64,000 bases of DNA from Leptodactylus fallax (taxonomy: Eukaryota > Chordata > Amphibia > Anura > Leptodactylidae). The notes under the pieces are model-generated. The model was not told the DNA's origin. It ran no database searches and saw nothing but the letters and a program-made list of their open reading frames with translations. Below are positions 11,431 through 24,370 of this stretch, piece after piece (positions within the stretch are counted from its first letter, which is position 1; every line of letters begins with the position of its first letter). Position numbers and translations under genes: made by a program. The stretch spans positions 868,001-932,000 of the forward strand of contig CAMRHE010000018.1 of the NCBI GenBank assembly GCA_947044405.1, read 5' to 3'.

Positions 11431-12484
11431 GGCTGAGGCCCCACGTTGTTGGAGATTTTGTTGCGTTTTTATGTGCCAAAGCCAGGAGTGGATTGAGCAG
11501 AAGGTAGAAGTATAAGTACTTCCTATATATTTCCTATTCCTTTTGGAGCCATTCTTCTCTTTGGCTCAAAAAAACACAGCAAAATGGAGTCTCAGTCTAA
11601 TAAGGTATACATATTACCAAACACACCTTCCAAAACAATGCCATGGTTCAATACCTATGAAAAAATATCTCCAATAAAATATATCGCAGGATGTAGTGAT
11701 ACGTTATAGTAAATATGGTGACAGTCAAAAAAAGTCGATGCAATAAATAAATAAATATCGTGAAAACATGTGAAATGTGAAATCCAAAAACAAACAGATC
11801 AAATACCAGTTAGTGAAAAAGTGCCAGAGAAAAGTGGAAAAAAAATCAGTATCCACTAATTATCCAATTCATATACCATCCCAGCAATCTGTTTGGTAAG
11901 GGGAGATCGCAGTACTGTATCGAATCCCAACACCTATCAATACTTAATGCAGTTTCATCGGGAGGGATAGAGGGATATTGTGTGCTACCAGTATTTTTGG
12001 GTTTTTTAAATTATGCATTTTTGAATTCTATAACATTTTTTGGTCAGGTTATTCAAACTGTTTTTGTCTCTTTTTTCAGTTATACACAAGCATTTATTTT
12101 TTGGTCATTTTCATTTTTCATGCTTTTTTTCTTTTTTAATATCCAGGAAAATGAAAGAAAAAAATGTAAAAAGTTGATGAAACGTGTCTGTTCTTTTTTG
12201 TTTTTTTGCCTGATTTCCCTTGGTATTGAGGATACATTAGCCCCAGTTACAGGAGAAATACAGCCTCCTAGCATTCACTGCACAACTGATCTGGGTTGTT
12301 TATGACCCAACAGCTCCTATAGTTCTCACGCACCTGACTATCATATGATTACTGGGCTGGGAGGAAGTTGCAAGATAGCTGTATACACAGCGGTCATTGA
12401 ATTCTGAGTATACAGTGATTGAGAAGGCAGGGACGGTAAGAAACCATTGGGCAAGCCTTCTCCCAATTTGTTCCTACAGAGCTA
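11431..12484. other. Non-coding, fragment of gaggccccacg repeat at left edge
   Basis: ctgaggccccacgttgttgg at 11433 resembles the ends of the foldback MITEs further right, but no second end is seen. The rest is AT-rich; the open frames around 11982-12305 are poly-T low-complexity sequence. Confidence 0.45.
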
Positions 12485-13406
<922 letters not shown>

Positions 13407-13408
13407 TA

Positions 13409-16023
13409 TATTTCAACTTCCTAGATGTATAAGGTCAATGGACATTTGGCAAATCCTGGCAGAGGACAATTACTATGATGGTCCACATGATACATATGCA
13501 CATTTGCCAAAACCCAATACTGTCATACACATATGTTACAATTAATATGTATGACGCAAATGTATTTGACACACAGTATCATAAAAATATACTGTATGAT
13601 AAATCGGGTGCAAGTATAAATATAAAGAATAAGAGTAAAGGCACAAGTTGTTAAAAACTGTATAAGTGTACAGCAAGTACAGCACAGAGATATATAGCAG
13701 CACAATCTTATAGGCAGCATATTATAATGATGCGCAAGTATAAAAAAAGAATGTTTTTATAAACAGGACTATACTCACACAACATTAATAACATATAAGC
13801 ATGCCAACAGTATTCCCTATAGAATGTACAAGAATTTACATACAGTAGTGAAGACATTATCAATACACAAATACTCTACGGATTCTATTTACATAATAAG
13901 TATAGTATGTCCAATACAACAATAATTATTCAGAACTGTTCCTTACAGATACATAGAAAAATGTCTAGAAGCCCTACAGGACTATTTGTGACTATCTAAA
14001 AAGCTATAGTGAAAAAATCTATAACTGTGTGGGATATAGTCCAGTATAAAGCAAAAAGGATTCAAGGTTCCATGCCATTGCGTCCTGCAGGGTCAGAACA
14101 CTTGCAATTATATTAAACATCTGTTAAGTAATCCTAAATAACTGGTAAGTATATATAATCATATAGTAAATAATAATAGTATAGTATAACAATAAATAGT
14201 AAAGAGACAAATACATACATGAGCAGGAAAGTCTGAAATGGATTCAGCATAAAGAAGAGAGATCATTATAAATCTAATCCATGTTATTCCCAGAACTCCT
14301 CAGAGTTACTTCTTGTCAGTGAGGGATCTAGATTACAATTATATTTTACTATATTATTTACGTTAAGATGGGCTTTTTTCCCTGTCTTTTTATGTGAGAC
14401 TCCAAATGGGATACAAATCAGCAATATGTATTCATTTATTTAACTAGTCTTGTGAATGTTATTTACTAGGTGCAGAACAGTGAACCAAGAGATTTTTATA
14501 TACCAAAAGGCACAAAGTATTATGGGTCCTTGGATCATTGCCTAGTGCCTACCCACTAGAGAGTGTAAGAAGTCACTATGGATAAGCCTTAGATTTGGAC
14601 TTTTGAAATAACCTCTTTGTCTAGTAGCCAGTAACAGTTTCTAAGAAAGAAGGCAGCAGAATCAGATAATTCAAGGTCACAAAGAAGAAGTCAGAGTGAC
14701 AAAAAAAACACAGCACATCATAGTCGTATACTATACAGTAGCTGCTATAGAGGCAATTTGGTGAAAACTGCAGTGGGGACATTGGAACTGGCTGTAGCTC
14801 ATGCACTGTGATTGATGCCTCTGTTGGGTCACATTACATTTCTGTTATGATGGCATTCAAAATGTGATTTTTTTTTTTTTGCGACTGGTTGGTTTTTACC
14901 AATTTCAAATGATTTAGCATGATAACATTGATAGACATTTAGCCACATTTATGTGATTCTATACTCACCAATTCAGGGCTTCCATGCCTCGTGTCCTACT
15001 TTTTTCGGCCACTCTCAACCTCTGGCCACCTGTGCACTGGATCCTGATATCCCCTCCTGTTTTTCTGCTTGGAACCTCTTTGCCCATCATCCTGCTCACT
15101 GCTATGGCTCTATCACTGATAATTCCCCTTACATGTGCACTCTCTCTCTCAGCTTCTAAAGGGCCAGTGTATGCCAAAGTACTTGCTCCCCAGCCAATGA
15201 CCAGTAGCTTTAGTCTTCTTAATGACTCTTCAGCTTACAACATACCATCTACTACTAGGTACCATCCCTGTTTCATTGGTATTGACCTGGCTTGTCATTT
15301 GACCTTGTCTGCCTACCAGCTATCCATCTAGACCATATGCCCATCTACTACAAATTTTTACCTGACTTCTGCCGATCCTATTATTATTGCTGCCTGATGC
15401 CTTCATTATAACAAGTTGATGCCCCCTGTCCATTTGTACATCAGCTATTGCTAACAGAGACTTCTTTTGGGGTAGCATCCTAAGAATTTCCAAGGGAAAG
15501 TCCGTTCCTCTTTGAGGACCTTCAAGGGTTATGAACACACATTCGCTTTAAGACTTCACTCCCTGGTTTATCATCAAATCCGTAGTAACCAAGTAGATCC
15601 CCCTTATCTCTAGCTATCCTTGAGACAATGTCATTGTAATACAATTCTGTTTATTAAAGTAGCTGTCCACTTTCTAATTTTTTTTATTTTGAAATGTGTT
15701 TTATTTAAAACTCTGCTCACTCAGTTGTTTTATACAAGTTGGTATCCCCTGTCTCTACACTGTAGAATGGTATAGCCCATGGACTATTCAGTCTTGTGCA
15801 TTCATGAACTAACTGAAAAGGACTAAATATGGTGCCTTTCATTTGACGCACACACACTCTCATCATCCTCATGTGACTCTTGTTAATCAGTAACCTGCAG
15901 TGTTACTTTACATCCATCATCCATGGGTAGAATTCACATGCATATCATAACATTACTGCCTGTCTCTAGGTGATAAAGTTAATTGTAAAAAAACACAACT
16001 GACTCTAGGTAATATTTAAACAT
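13409..16023. other. Intergenic; AT-rich with one GC-rich repeat-like patch
   Basis: 13409-14940 is AT-rich with A/T homopolymers (for example 14868-14880) and no supported feature. 14960-15440 is more GC-rich and has the look of an old interspersed repeat, but I could not find its ends. No splice-bounded open frame with recognisable protein content was seen. Confidence 0.4.
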
Positions 16024-17034
16024 TGTGACAATTTGGAGGGATTAGTCTCAAATGGCGGCAGACTCCTGGTCCCGACAGCAGTGGTAGTGGTACTGGGCGC
16101 CGGAGAGACAGCGTTTCAGACGGTCCAAGTGTAAAGTAAACTGGCTTTATTCAGCTTAGGTGCAACATAACAAAACAAAAAAACAGCCTGGGCCACAGTT
16201 AGGGCACTAACTGACTTCTTGACCCCTGTCTAGCCTCTGGGGCAACGGGCAGCCTGACTAATGCTCAGCTCCAGCAAAAGTCCCCTGTGGACCCCAACCC
16301 TCCTGGCACAGACCGTCTATCTGTCCTTGGCTGGTTCCACAGTCCCTGCTTCCTGCAGGGACTCGACAGCAGCTCTGCCGCTGTAACCACTCCCTTTGCA
16401 GTTACGCCCCCCACCCAAAGGTGTGGCTGAGGGCCTTTTCAGGGCTGGCCTAGGGTCGCTCGATAGCGCCTTCTGGGTTCACATACTCACACCTGACACA
16501 CTCTGTCGGTGTTAAGCAAGTTGTGTTTATTAAAAACATAGCATAAGCTTTTATACAGAACAGTAAATAATTATTAATTATAACAGAGCATGCGTGAAAA
16601 CTGGTAAACCTGATTGACCATTGGCGGGAGGAGGGTCTTGACACACCCCCTTACTCATCTCAATAATCAAAGTATATTAGTACTACGAGCTACGTAATGC
16701 AAAGCATGGCTGGGACCTGTTGTTCTACATTGCACCTTCGAGGGGAGAAATTGTACAGCTACGTGCTGGGGGCTGTTTGGGGGCTGTTTGCGTAAGCAGT
16801 GTTAATCTCCAGACTCTTCGAAGGACAGCTCACAGAAAGTTTCTAAACAAGCAAGTCCACTAGGACATGCTGCCCTAGACTGGGTGTCTGGCCTTGCTCT
16901 CAGTGTATATCCTTATCATAGAAGGCTGTAAGCTTCTTCTATTAAATGCATTTCTATAATTTTTAAGAATAGCAAGCTAATGAGAAGTTAAAGAGACAGA
17001 CATTTAATTTCTATAACTGTAACATACAGAAATT
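16024..17034 (-). mobile_element. Solo LTR of the ERV family at 23-32 kb
   Basis: Read on the minus strand it begins TGTTACAGTTATAG (17034) and ends TTGTCACA (16024), about 1,011 bp with TG...CA ends. It shares its first ~135 bp with 31856-31990 and its last ~380 bp with 23089-23468, although the middle of that last part differs. A TATA-like tataaaagctt lies at 16541-16556. AATAAA signals lie at 16527-16534 and 16142-16150, both on the minus strand. No internal retroviral sequence and no clear target duplication are visible, so it is probably a recombined solo LTR with eroded flanks. Confidence 0.82.
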
Positions 17035-17393
17035 ATACTGGGACGATAAATAGATGAAGGCCTAAATGGATAATGTTGGTGACAGTCAGGTAATGGAGCA
17101 GACAGAATTAAACAAAATAACCCTAACCCTTCCTGAATCTTTATCAATTCTTGAACACCAGTCCTAACACTGAACACAACAGTCCCGCAATAATACTAGA
17201 GATATATCTTTTGAAAAACCGAATTTGCACTGCCCTAACACAACAGGAGGTCACTAGTAGAGATGACCTTTTTTTGTTTTGTTTTTGTGGTGGTTGTGAC
17301 TGTAACCCATGTCACATAGTTATCACAAGTATGCTTAAAGACTGCATTATATTCAATGGCTCTGTCAGGCTCCATATGTAACCACTAATTTAG

Positions 17394-17440
17394 TTACTAT
17401 AACTTGACGCTAGTGTGAACTTAGCGTCAAGTTATAGTAA
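17394..17440. repeat. Perfect 19-bp stem hairpin
   Basis: The arm ttactataacttgacgcta (17394-17412) is exactly complementary to tagcgtcaagttatagtaa (17422-17440), with the 9-base loop gtgtgaact. It may be the core of a short foldback MITE; no outer ends were identified. Confidence 0.9.
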
Positions 17441-19354
17441 ATCTGTTGGTCCCCTGAGGCCCCACCTCTCCTAATAAGCCACGCCGGCTTTCCATTAAAC
17501 TTTTGAAAAGTGGCAAGAGGTACTGTTCTGTGCCAAAAACTGAAGACTTGTTTACGCTGCAAAAATTATACAATGGCATTATAAATTCCCTCTATCAAAT
17601 ATATGGCTACATAGCTTGAGCTATGTTTCTATTCTGCCCCATTCTGCTTTTATGCTTCTGATTATTTTTTTTGTGCATTATTTCTATATGGTTACAGTAC
17701 TAATTGGGAAACTCTTTTCATCTCTGCTTCCTCACATATGAATTTTACTGCATTTTTAAGAACATTTTGTGTCTATACTGAGTATATCTTAAAGCCTGCT
17801 TCATGATACGCAGAACATCAATACTCACAATACTGTAGGAGCCATCTACAAGATATAAGGAGACAGCACATTGTTTCACCATTGCAGTGGGATACATAAA
17901 AGGACCTGAGGGTTATGAGTAGCACAACAATATTCCCAGATCTCCCATAACGTTAGCCAATAAATCCTCTCAAAGCCTATCGGCGTGTGAACAGGCAATA
18001 TTTTACTTTAATGTCTGAGTCCCCTTCTTTGAAATTCCATTTTGGAAGTTTGTGCCTAATGTGATACTATCCTTTCTAGCAGTAATTGTTTGTGCTATTT
18101 CCACTGAATTGCCCCTCAATTGAATTTTATTTCCAAGATGCACATACATACTGTGACAAGGACATCATTTGTAGAGATGCACTTAAATACTGGCTAAAAG
18201 GAACAAGTGTTTTAAGATCTTATTAGTGTTTTAGCTTGACTTCGAGAACCACATTTATATTCCCTTCTACCAAATTCCTCTGAGACATACCTTATTAGAA
18301 CTAATTGGTTTCCAAGTGCACATATAACATTTCACGAACACAGCGCCTCATATATTGTGTTCCCCCCACTACCCACAAACCTTTCTGTTTTTGCAGAGGC
18401 ATTTCTAGCTGTCAGATAGCTCCTGCTTTACCTCAATAGACATATTATTTCAGTCCCCTGTAAGCTGTTGAAGTATTATAAATGAAATTGCATTGAATGC
18501 GCCTCTTGCTAAATATGGCTTAAATTGTCCCAGCCTGTATGAATTATGGCTTTTTATTGCTTGCTCAAAGGCAGATTATACAATATATATTAAATCAAAC
18601 ATAATAACCTGCATAGCTGCTCTTTGCTGTGAGTATTTAACTTTTGGCTTCACGCCTTGTTGCTTTGCGAAATTATTAGCTCCAGCAATTTGTTTGTAAC
18701 TATAATGGTAATTGTTTCTATGCTCCTGCGTAATCCACTAACATAGAAATACATTTGTTTGGATCAGTGTGGAACTTAGAAGCTTGGAGACCCTGATGCA
18801 AGTGTTCGCACGTGCAGAATTATACGTATGACAGATATAGAAGGATTTAATTCTGTAAGTACATAGAGATTAAATTTGAGTGTAATCAGAAAAAATAAAT
18901 CTGACCATTTTCACAAGAGAAACGTCTTTAATCATTGAATATGTAGTTATCTTTTCATACTTAATCCCTAAAGCTCTACTACATTTAATGCTGGCCTGTA
19001 TAAGAGCCTACCCCCAGCCCACGTAACCTGTGATGATGATGATGTTTCAACTTGATTTAAGAAAGGATAAGAGTGTTAGCTACAATCTCTAAAGAATGTG
19101 CAAACTGAATTTTCATGTCGCAGATTTGCAAAGCAACATTTTTTTTTTTTTTTTTTTTTGGTGGCAAGCACATGGATTTTTGCAAGTCCTATTCAGATGA
19201 TTGGGCTAGTCACAGAAACTTCTGCAACAAATCTCCTGTGTATGTGTGTACCCTTAGGGTATATTCCCATGCATCAGATTTCAGGTATTTTAGAAACTAT
19301 CCCATTCATCTGATAGAAGCTTCCTGTATCCATGCTGCAGCAACAACCCCTTAG

Positions 19355-19640
19355 GGGTCATTCACATTAACATGTTCCTTCCGTGAAACATGGTCTGTGT
19401 GCCGGCCTCATTTTCTCGATTGACCATGGCTGTGTGAATGAAAGTCCCTGCATCATTGTGAGTTATGATGCAGAGACCTCCCCAATGGCTGAAACCCTAC
19501 TGTACTGAACTGGCATACAGCTATGACTTCGGTACAGTAGTGATCTACTAGTTCGGAAGCTATCTGCATCATAACTTACTATGATGCAATAAATTCTATC
19601 CACACGACCATGGTCAGTCTGGGAAATGCCAGTTCCCAAC
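19355..19640. repeat. Foldback repeat with long imperfect arms
   Basis: Left arm about 19410-19475 (tgaccatggctgtgtg ... gcatcattgtgagttatgatgc) pairs imperfectly with right arm about 19563-19625 (gcatcataacttactatgatgc ... cacacgaccatggtca). Non-coding MITE-like structure. Confidence 0.65.
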
Positions 19641-20228
19641 ATAGGTACCATTCAGATTCCATTACGAACTGCTTGGACTTCTGCTTATGAAGGTCAAGAA
19701 TTTGACAGAAATGTCCAATTTTATGGAGCAATGTCTTACTTTAAAAAAAAAAAAAAAAAAAAAAATTTAGGTGCCTAGTTGCAATGAGATTGTGTTGACC
19801 ACTAATAAAATATTAACTGTATTATTTATGCCCTGGCAAGTGCTGTGGTCCTTTGATGTTCTACAACCCCTATAAACTCCCTTATATGAAGGAGTGCCAA
19901 AATATTTACTATTGATTAGTTTGGAAATGTGACTGGTACACAGATTGTGTTTCATGTATGGAACATTGTCATGTGACTGAAGCCTTAGGGCTAAGGCATG
20001 ACAGACTTGTTTAGTTTAGAGAGTAAATTCTGTTACTAAAAATCTATTCTCTACATATGAATGATTATGTTCACACGGTTTTTTTTTTTACCCATGCTGA
20101 TTCCATTGCATTTTCCTTTCAGGAATTAGTGTGCAAAAACTTCAATTTTAGTTTTGGTTCTTCTGAATTTGAAACTGGCTGAGCAGAATAAAAGCATCCT
20201 GTCCTTTCAAATAAAAACGGTACAATCT

Positions 20229-21390
20229 CCAATCATGGCGCACAGGATGGCGCCGGAGGACTCCAACCTGGACTGTATACCTGGCACAGACAAACCAGAG
20301 CCCATAACAGGTATTATTACCAAAACCTTTCTTCGCAATGCTCTGCCCCAGGCTATCACCCCGGTCCTCTCTGAGCTCACAGACCTCCACATGGACATCC
20401 AAGGCATAGGGAGAAGGGTGAACACATTAGAAACAGTATGCTCAGACCTCTAAATGCACAGCTTTAGCACAACACCTAACAGCTCACCATTCCCATTTGA
20501 ATAAGGCATGATCCCTTATTGAGGATTTAGAAAACCGAACACGCAACTTGTGGATTTAAAGTCCTACCTGAATCTCATTCTCTCAACACACAGAGATGTG
20601 GCCAGGGCTGTTTTAACCATAGGGCCAATGGTGCACTTGCACCAGGCCTTATGGTAGCAGGGGCCCCCTTTGGACAGCGGGACAGTCCTGCATTTGCTGT
20701 CCCGTTGTCCAGGACAGTGGGTTCAGGCTGCCCCAACTCATCGGCATGACACTGAGGGGACAACTAGAGGGGGACATGACAGTGTGGGGGACATGATACT
20801 GTGGGGGCAACCATGGGGAGGGGCATGACACTGTGGGAGCAACCTGAGGGGGACATGAATCTGTGGGGTCAACCTGGGAGGGGACATGAAAATGTGGGGG
20901 CAACCTGGAAGGGGACATTATGAGAGGCATTATATTTGTATGGGGCCACTAGGGAGGCATTAAACTGTGCAAGAGCCACTAAGGGGCATTATACTATGTT
21001 TGGCCCATTGAGTGGGCATTATAATTTGTGCAGATCAAGTATTTCTAAGTGGTGGAGATGGTGGGACCCACTTATGAAACCTTTGCACTGGGCCCACCAA
21101 TGTGTTAAAACGGCTCTGGGTGTAGCAACTGGCATCTTTTCCAATCTGCTGGGACAGAAGAGAGCTGCATCTTTACACATAGAATGTATACACTGAGCAG
21201 TCCAACCCAAGCCTAGGCCAGATGACCCTCCAAGGTATATTATCTGTGACCTGCTCTCTGCGGTAGACACGTCTGCAGTACTCCTTGCCACCAGAGAGAA
21301 ACGACCACTCTACTATGGAGACACCAAGCTTCACTTCTTCCAAGATAATGCTTCCACCACCCTTGTTGGGCCCTCAATGTCTCACCTGAA
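20229..21390 (+). pseudogene. LINE ORF1 (L1/Tx1-like RNA-binding protein), interrupted
   Basis: The first part (to the stop near 20453) ends in a heptad-like segment, ELTDLHMDIQGIGRRVNTLE, typical of the ORF1 coiled coil. It is followed by LIEDLENRTRN, the usual start of the RRM region. After the 516-bp MITE the protein resumes near 21127 with IFSNLLGQKRAASLHIECIH, QPKPRPDDPPRYIICDL and LATREKRPLYYGDTKLHFFQD. These match the RRM/C-terminal domain of L1-type ORF1 proteins. Stops and frame changes make it non-functional. Confidence 0.72.
20603..21118. mobile_element. hAT-like MITE with 30-bp minisatellite, inserted in LINE ORF1
   Basis: The ends read cagggctgttttaaccat and, inverted, cagagccgttttaacaca. 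They are flanked by gatgtggc (20595-20602) and ggtgtagc (21119-21126), a 6/8 match consistent with an eroded 8-bp hAT duplication. The interior (20755-21010) is a degenerate ~30-bp array of the type gggggacatgacactgtgggggcaacc. Coding sequence of the LINE resumes across it. Confidence 0.75.
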
Positions 21391-21475
21391 ACCTGCCCCA
21401 CCATGACATAGGAGGCCCACAAGTCCGTCATTAGAGGAATATTCATCTCCTTGGTGTCCAAGGTCAAGAAGGACT

Positions 21476-21880
21476 CACTATTACAGTTATAGTGTCCCCC
21501 CAGTTAATAACAGTCAACCCACACACAGGTAATGTTACGAACTGGGGGGGCACTATAACTGTAATAGTGTCATAGTAGTGGCCCCCAGAGGTAATAGTCC
21601 CCCTACAGTTAATAACAGTCCCCCCCACACACAGGTAATGTTATTAACTGGGGGCACTATTACTGTAATAGTGCCCTACTAGTGCCTGCCACAGGTAATA
21701 GTCCTCCCTCCACAGATGATATTACCTGTGGGGGCACTATTACTTTATTTTGTTTTTTATGAGCCGCCCAATTGCCCAAACCCTGCCCCACCCCAACGAA
21801 AACCCCGTCCCCTGCCAGGCCAAGGGAAAATTGGCCTACATGTAAGTGGTCCTTGGTACAAAAAATGTTGAGGACCGCTG
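21476..21880. repeat. hAT-like MITE fragment with stacked hairpins
   Basis: The right end tgttgaggaccgctg (21866-21880) looks like a hAT terminus (cagcggtcctcaac inverted). The left terminus was not found. Inside are at least two long stem-loops. cactattacagttatagtg (21476-21494) pairs with cactataactgtaatagtg (21551-21569), and a similar one follows around 21585-21680. Confidence 0.6.
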
Positions 21881-22189
21881 TTCTACCGGACTAACTAGCC
21901 AAAACTAACACTGCCTATTCTGATGTCGGGAAGCGTATTATGCCTCGCCATCTCCACGATCTTATTGATACACACACTGGCACCTCTCTAGCTAGGCTAG
22001 AACTGCTACTCTCTGGAACCCCCCTCTCTTTCCTACATAAAGTGCACCTCCCAGGCATCTAACCAACGTCTCCAAAAAATTGACCACGGACAATGTCATC
22101 GCCATTTGAACTATCACTACTCTCAGGCAACAAACTCTTCTCAAAGACTTCCTTCCAGATTCATCAGTCCCTGCACACTCTCTAAGCTG

Positions 22190-22570
22190 GCGTTCTTAAT
22201 CTCATAGGAGTTAGAGCTGAACATTACCCTATCAGAGGAACAGATCAAGCAGATTCTCAATGCTTCCCATGGTTTATTTCCCTGCGTGCGTCTTCAGGAG
22301 ATCCATTATAAATTGCTCACCCAATGCAACCCCTCACCTAGTTGGCTGCACTAGATGAACTTATCGACCTCTGATCTCTGCTGGAGGTGCCACACCCAAG
22401 TTTGCACCCTTTCGCACATCTGGTGGTGCTGCCCTAATATCAGACCCTTCTGGCATGATGTCCAAACCGTGATTAGACTGATCTCCAAACCTGACTTCAC
22501 ACTTTCTCCTACTATGGTCATTTGTCATTGCCATCTTCCTCCTACCGCCCGTACAGGAACAACCTAGTCT
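22190..22570 (+). pseudogene. LINE ORF2 C-terminal domain (L1/Tx1-like)
   Basis: The plus strand encodes LQEIHYKLLTQCNPSPSWL, then from 22355 STSDLCWRCHTQVCTLSHIWWCCPNIRPFW. CWRC followed by HxxxxC is the Cys/His cluster at the end of L1/Tx1 ORF2 proteins. An in-frame stop lies between the two parts (near 22350). The upstream endonuclease and RT are absent. Confidence 0.78.
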
Positions 22571-23088
22571 CCATCCTCCTCTCAGCTAAAACTCCCCATA
22601 CCCAACAAGTGGCTCAACCAGACCCTAAATCGAAACTTCTCTGGATCAACAAAATAAACCAAATGCCCGTTTGAGGAACTCCAGCAGAAAAACAGGTCCA
22701 TAGCTACTTCCTCAAGACCTGTCCCCCCGGCGACAACTCAACCATGATTCCAGTCACACACCTTTTCTCAACTCTTCCCACCCAGTCCTCTCTGACTCCC
22801 CCTCTCTATATGCTGCTCCCCCTCCTCTCCACCTCCACTAACTACTAATCTCCCCTCCCCCTCTTCCCTCCCAGAACCTTCTTGTCTGATGACACACAAG
22901 CTGTGTCTCAACTCAACCCTACAAATGCTGGATGAGGTCATCTATACATACTTTATTTCCTAAATGTCATTACCACTCCATTTTATGTCATCGTCATTCG
23001 AAGACACTGGGTTTTTTGCATTCTTATGCCAAGTTCTTGTATTATACTTTGATAAAATTCAATTAAATCTGAATTAAAAAAAATAAAT

Positions 23089-23468
23089 AGTGTGAGTATG
23101 TGAACCCAGAGGGTGCTATCGAGCGACCCAGGCCAGCCCTGAAAAGAAGGCCCAGCAACTCCAAAGGCTGGAGAAACCTCAAAGCAGGAGACTGGGAACC
23201 ACCAAACAGAGGGGAAGTCTTCCCAGAGGGCGAGGTCCACGGGGACTCTGAGTTGAGCATTATCACTAGACAGGGGTCAAGGAGTCAGTAGGCCCTAACT
23301 GTGGCCCAGGCTGTTTTTTGTTTTGTTATGTTGCACTTAAGCTGAATAAAAGCCATTTTTGTTTAAATGCACAGTCTAACGCTTCTCTCCCGCCCAGTAC
23401 CACGAACCACTCTGTCGGGATCAGGAGTCTGCCGCCATTTGAGACTAATCCCCCCCAAAATTGTCACA
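23089..23468 (+). repeat. Partial 5' LTR (3' portion) of ERV
   Basis: Begins gtgagtatgtgaacccag right after the LINE tail and ends attgtcaca at 23468. It has ctgaataaaagcc (polyadenylation signal) at 23342-23354. It matches the terminal part of the solo LTR at 16024-17034, but with a different ~120-bp middle. The U3 part is missing. Confidence 0.82.
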
Positions 23469-24370
23469 CAGGCTAGTTCCTTCTCTGTGAGCTCACAATA
23501 TATATATATATATCCATATGGATTATAAATAATTTGGCACCACTTGACAATCAAGATTTTGAACCCAGTTTGGGTTTCGATGACAGATGGAGGCACTGCT
23601 GAGATCAAGGACCAAACCGTTAACCCACCAAGCCCGAGATCTGTCATGAGATTATTGGCACATCTGAATGGACAGAATAGCAGCGCTGCAAAACGGTAAG
23701 AGTGTTTCTTGATAAAATTCTGTCCCTTCCATTGTGTGTCAGCTCAAGATGTTAGGTGTTGGTGGTAAGTAAAAGCGAAGTTACATTTGGTTGGTCTTTT
23801 GTAAAAAGAATTTTGTTTTTTTCCTCAGATATGAAAAAAGGTGATTGTCAGGTGGTTTGTTTTGGTCAGAAAAGGTCATGAGTATAACAAATGGTTGTTA
23901 AAGATCCATGTTCCTTGTTTTGGATAGATGCTTGTATGAATTATATATGTACTGTGCCTGAGCTGGTGGAGTAACACATTTTGATGATTGGACTTATTAT
24001 ATTTGTAATTTTAAATGCTGATTCTGCTGTACCACACCCAGAACACTGGAAGGAAACATCATTCGAGAAATTGGTAAGCAGAAGAGACCACATACCCAAA
24101 CAACCAGAAGGGAATTTATTTGTGTGAAAACACCCTTAGATATTGGGAAGAAGTGTTGAAATTGATTTTATTTTTGCATGTCTTGTGGTATTGGGCTTGG
24201 GAGAGAGTAGGAGAGGGAGAGAACCCCCATATTTGGTCGGACAAAAGTTAATTGTTTAGGAATCTAAAGTTCAGGAATCTAGGTCCTGGGTCCGGCCTTA
24301 ACGTGTATCCTTTGCTGGAAAATTCTCTGGCCAGAGTGTGGTTGTGTATAGAAACACAAAAGCAGCAAAG

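Larger units (their letters stand above)
17035..20150. other. Long non-coding stretch
   Basis: About 3 kb, mostly AT-rich and apparently unique sequence. Exceptions are the hairpin at 17394-17440, a T run at 19139-19159, an inverted repeat at 19410-19625 and an A run at 19743-19765. No gene seen. Confidence 0.45.
20154..23086 (+). mobile_element. L1/Tx1-type LINE, internally deleted
   Basis: Plus-strand LINE with ORF1 remnants (20229-21390), the ORF2 C-terminus (22190-22570) and a pyrimidine-rich 3' UTR. It ends in an A-rich tail (attaaaaaaaataaa) at about 23071-23086. The body of ORF2 (endonuclease and RT) is missing. Two hAT-like MITEs sit inside it (20603-21118 and about 21476-21880). The tail abuts ERV LTR sequence directly. 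Confidence 0.78.

Noticed and set aside
11982..12305. 107-codon ORF rich in Phe/Ser
   Set aside because: Poly-T low-complexity sequence; no domain and no codon signature of a gene.
14984..15331. Possible host exon (115-codon ORF)
   Set aside because: No recognisable protein, no convincing splice context, open on both strands; looks like an old repeat.
23536..23556. tggcaccacttgac as a primer-binding site
   Set aside because: It lies ~65 bp downstream of the LTR end instead of directly next to it, and I could not match it confidently to a tRNA 3' end.
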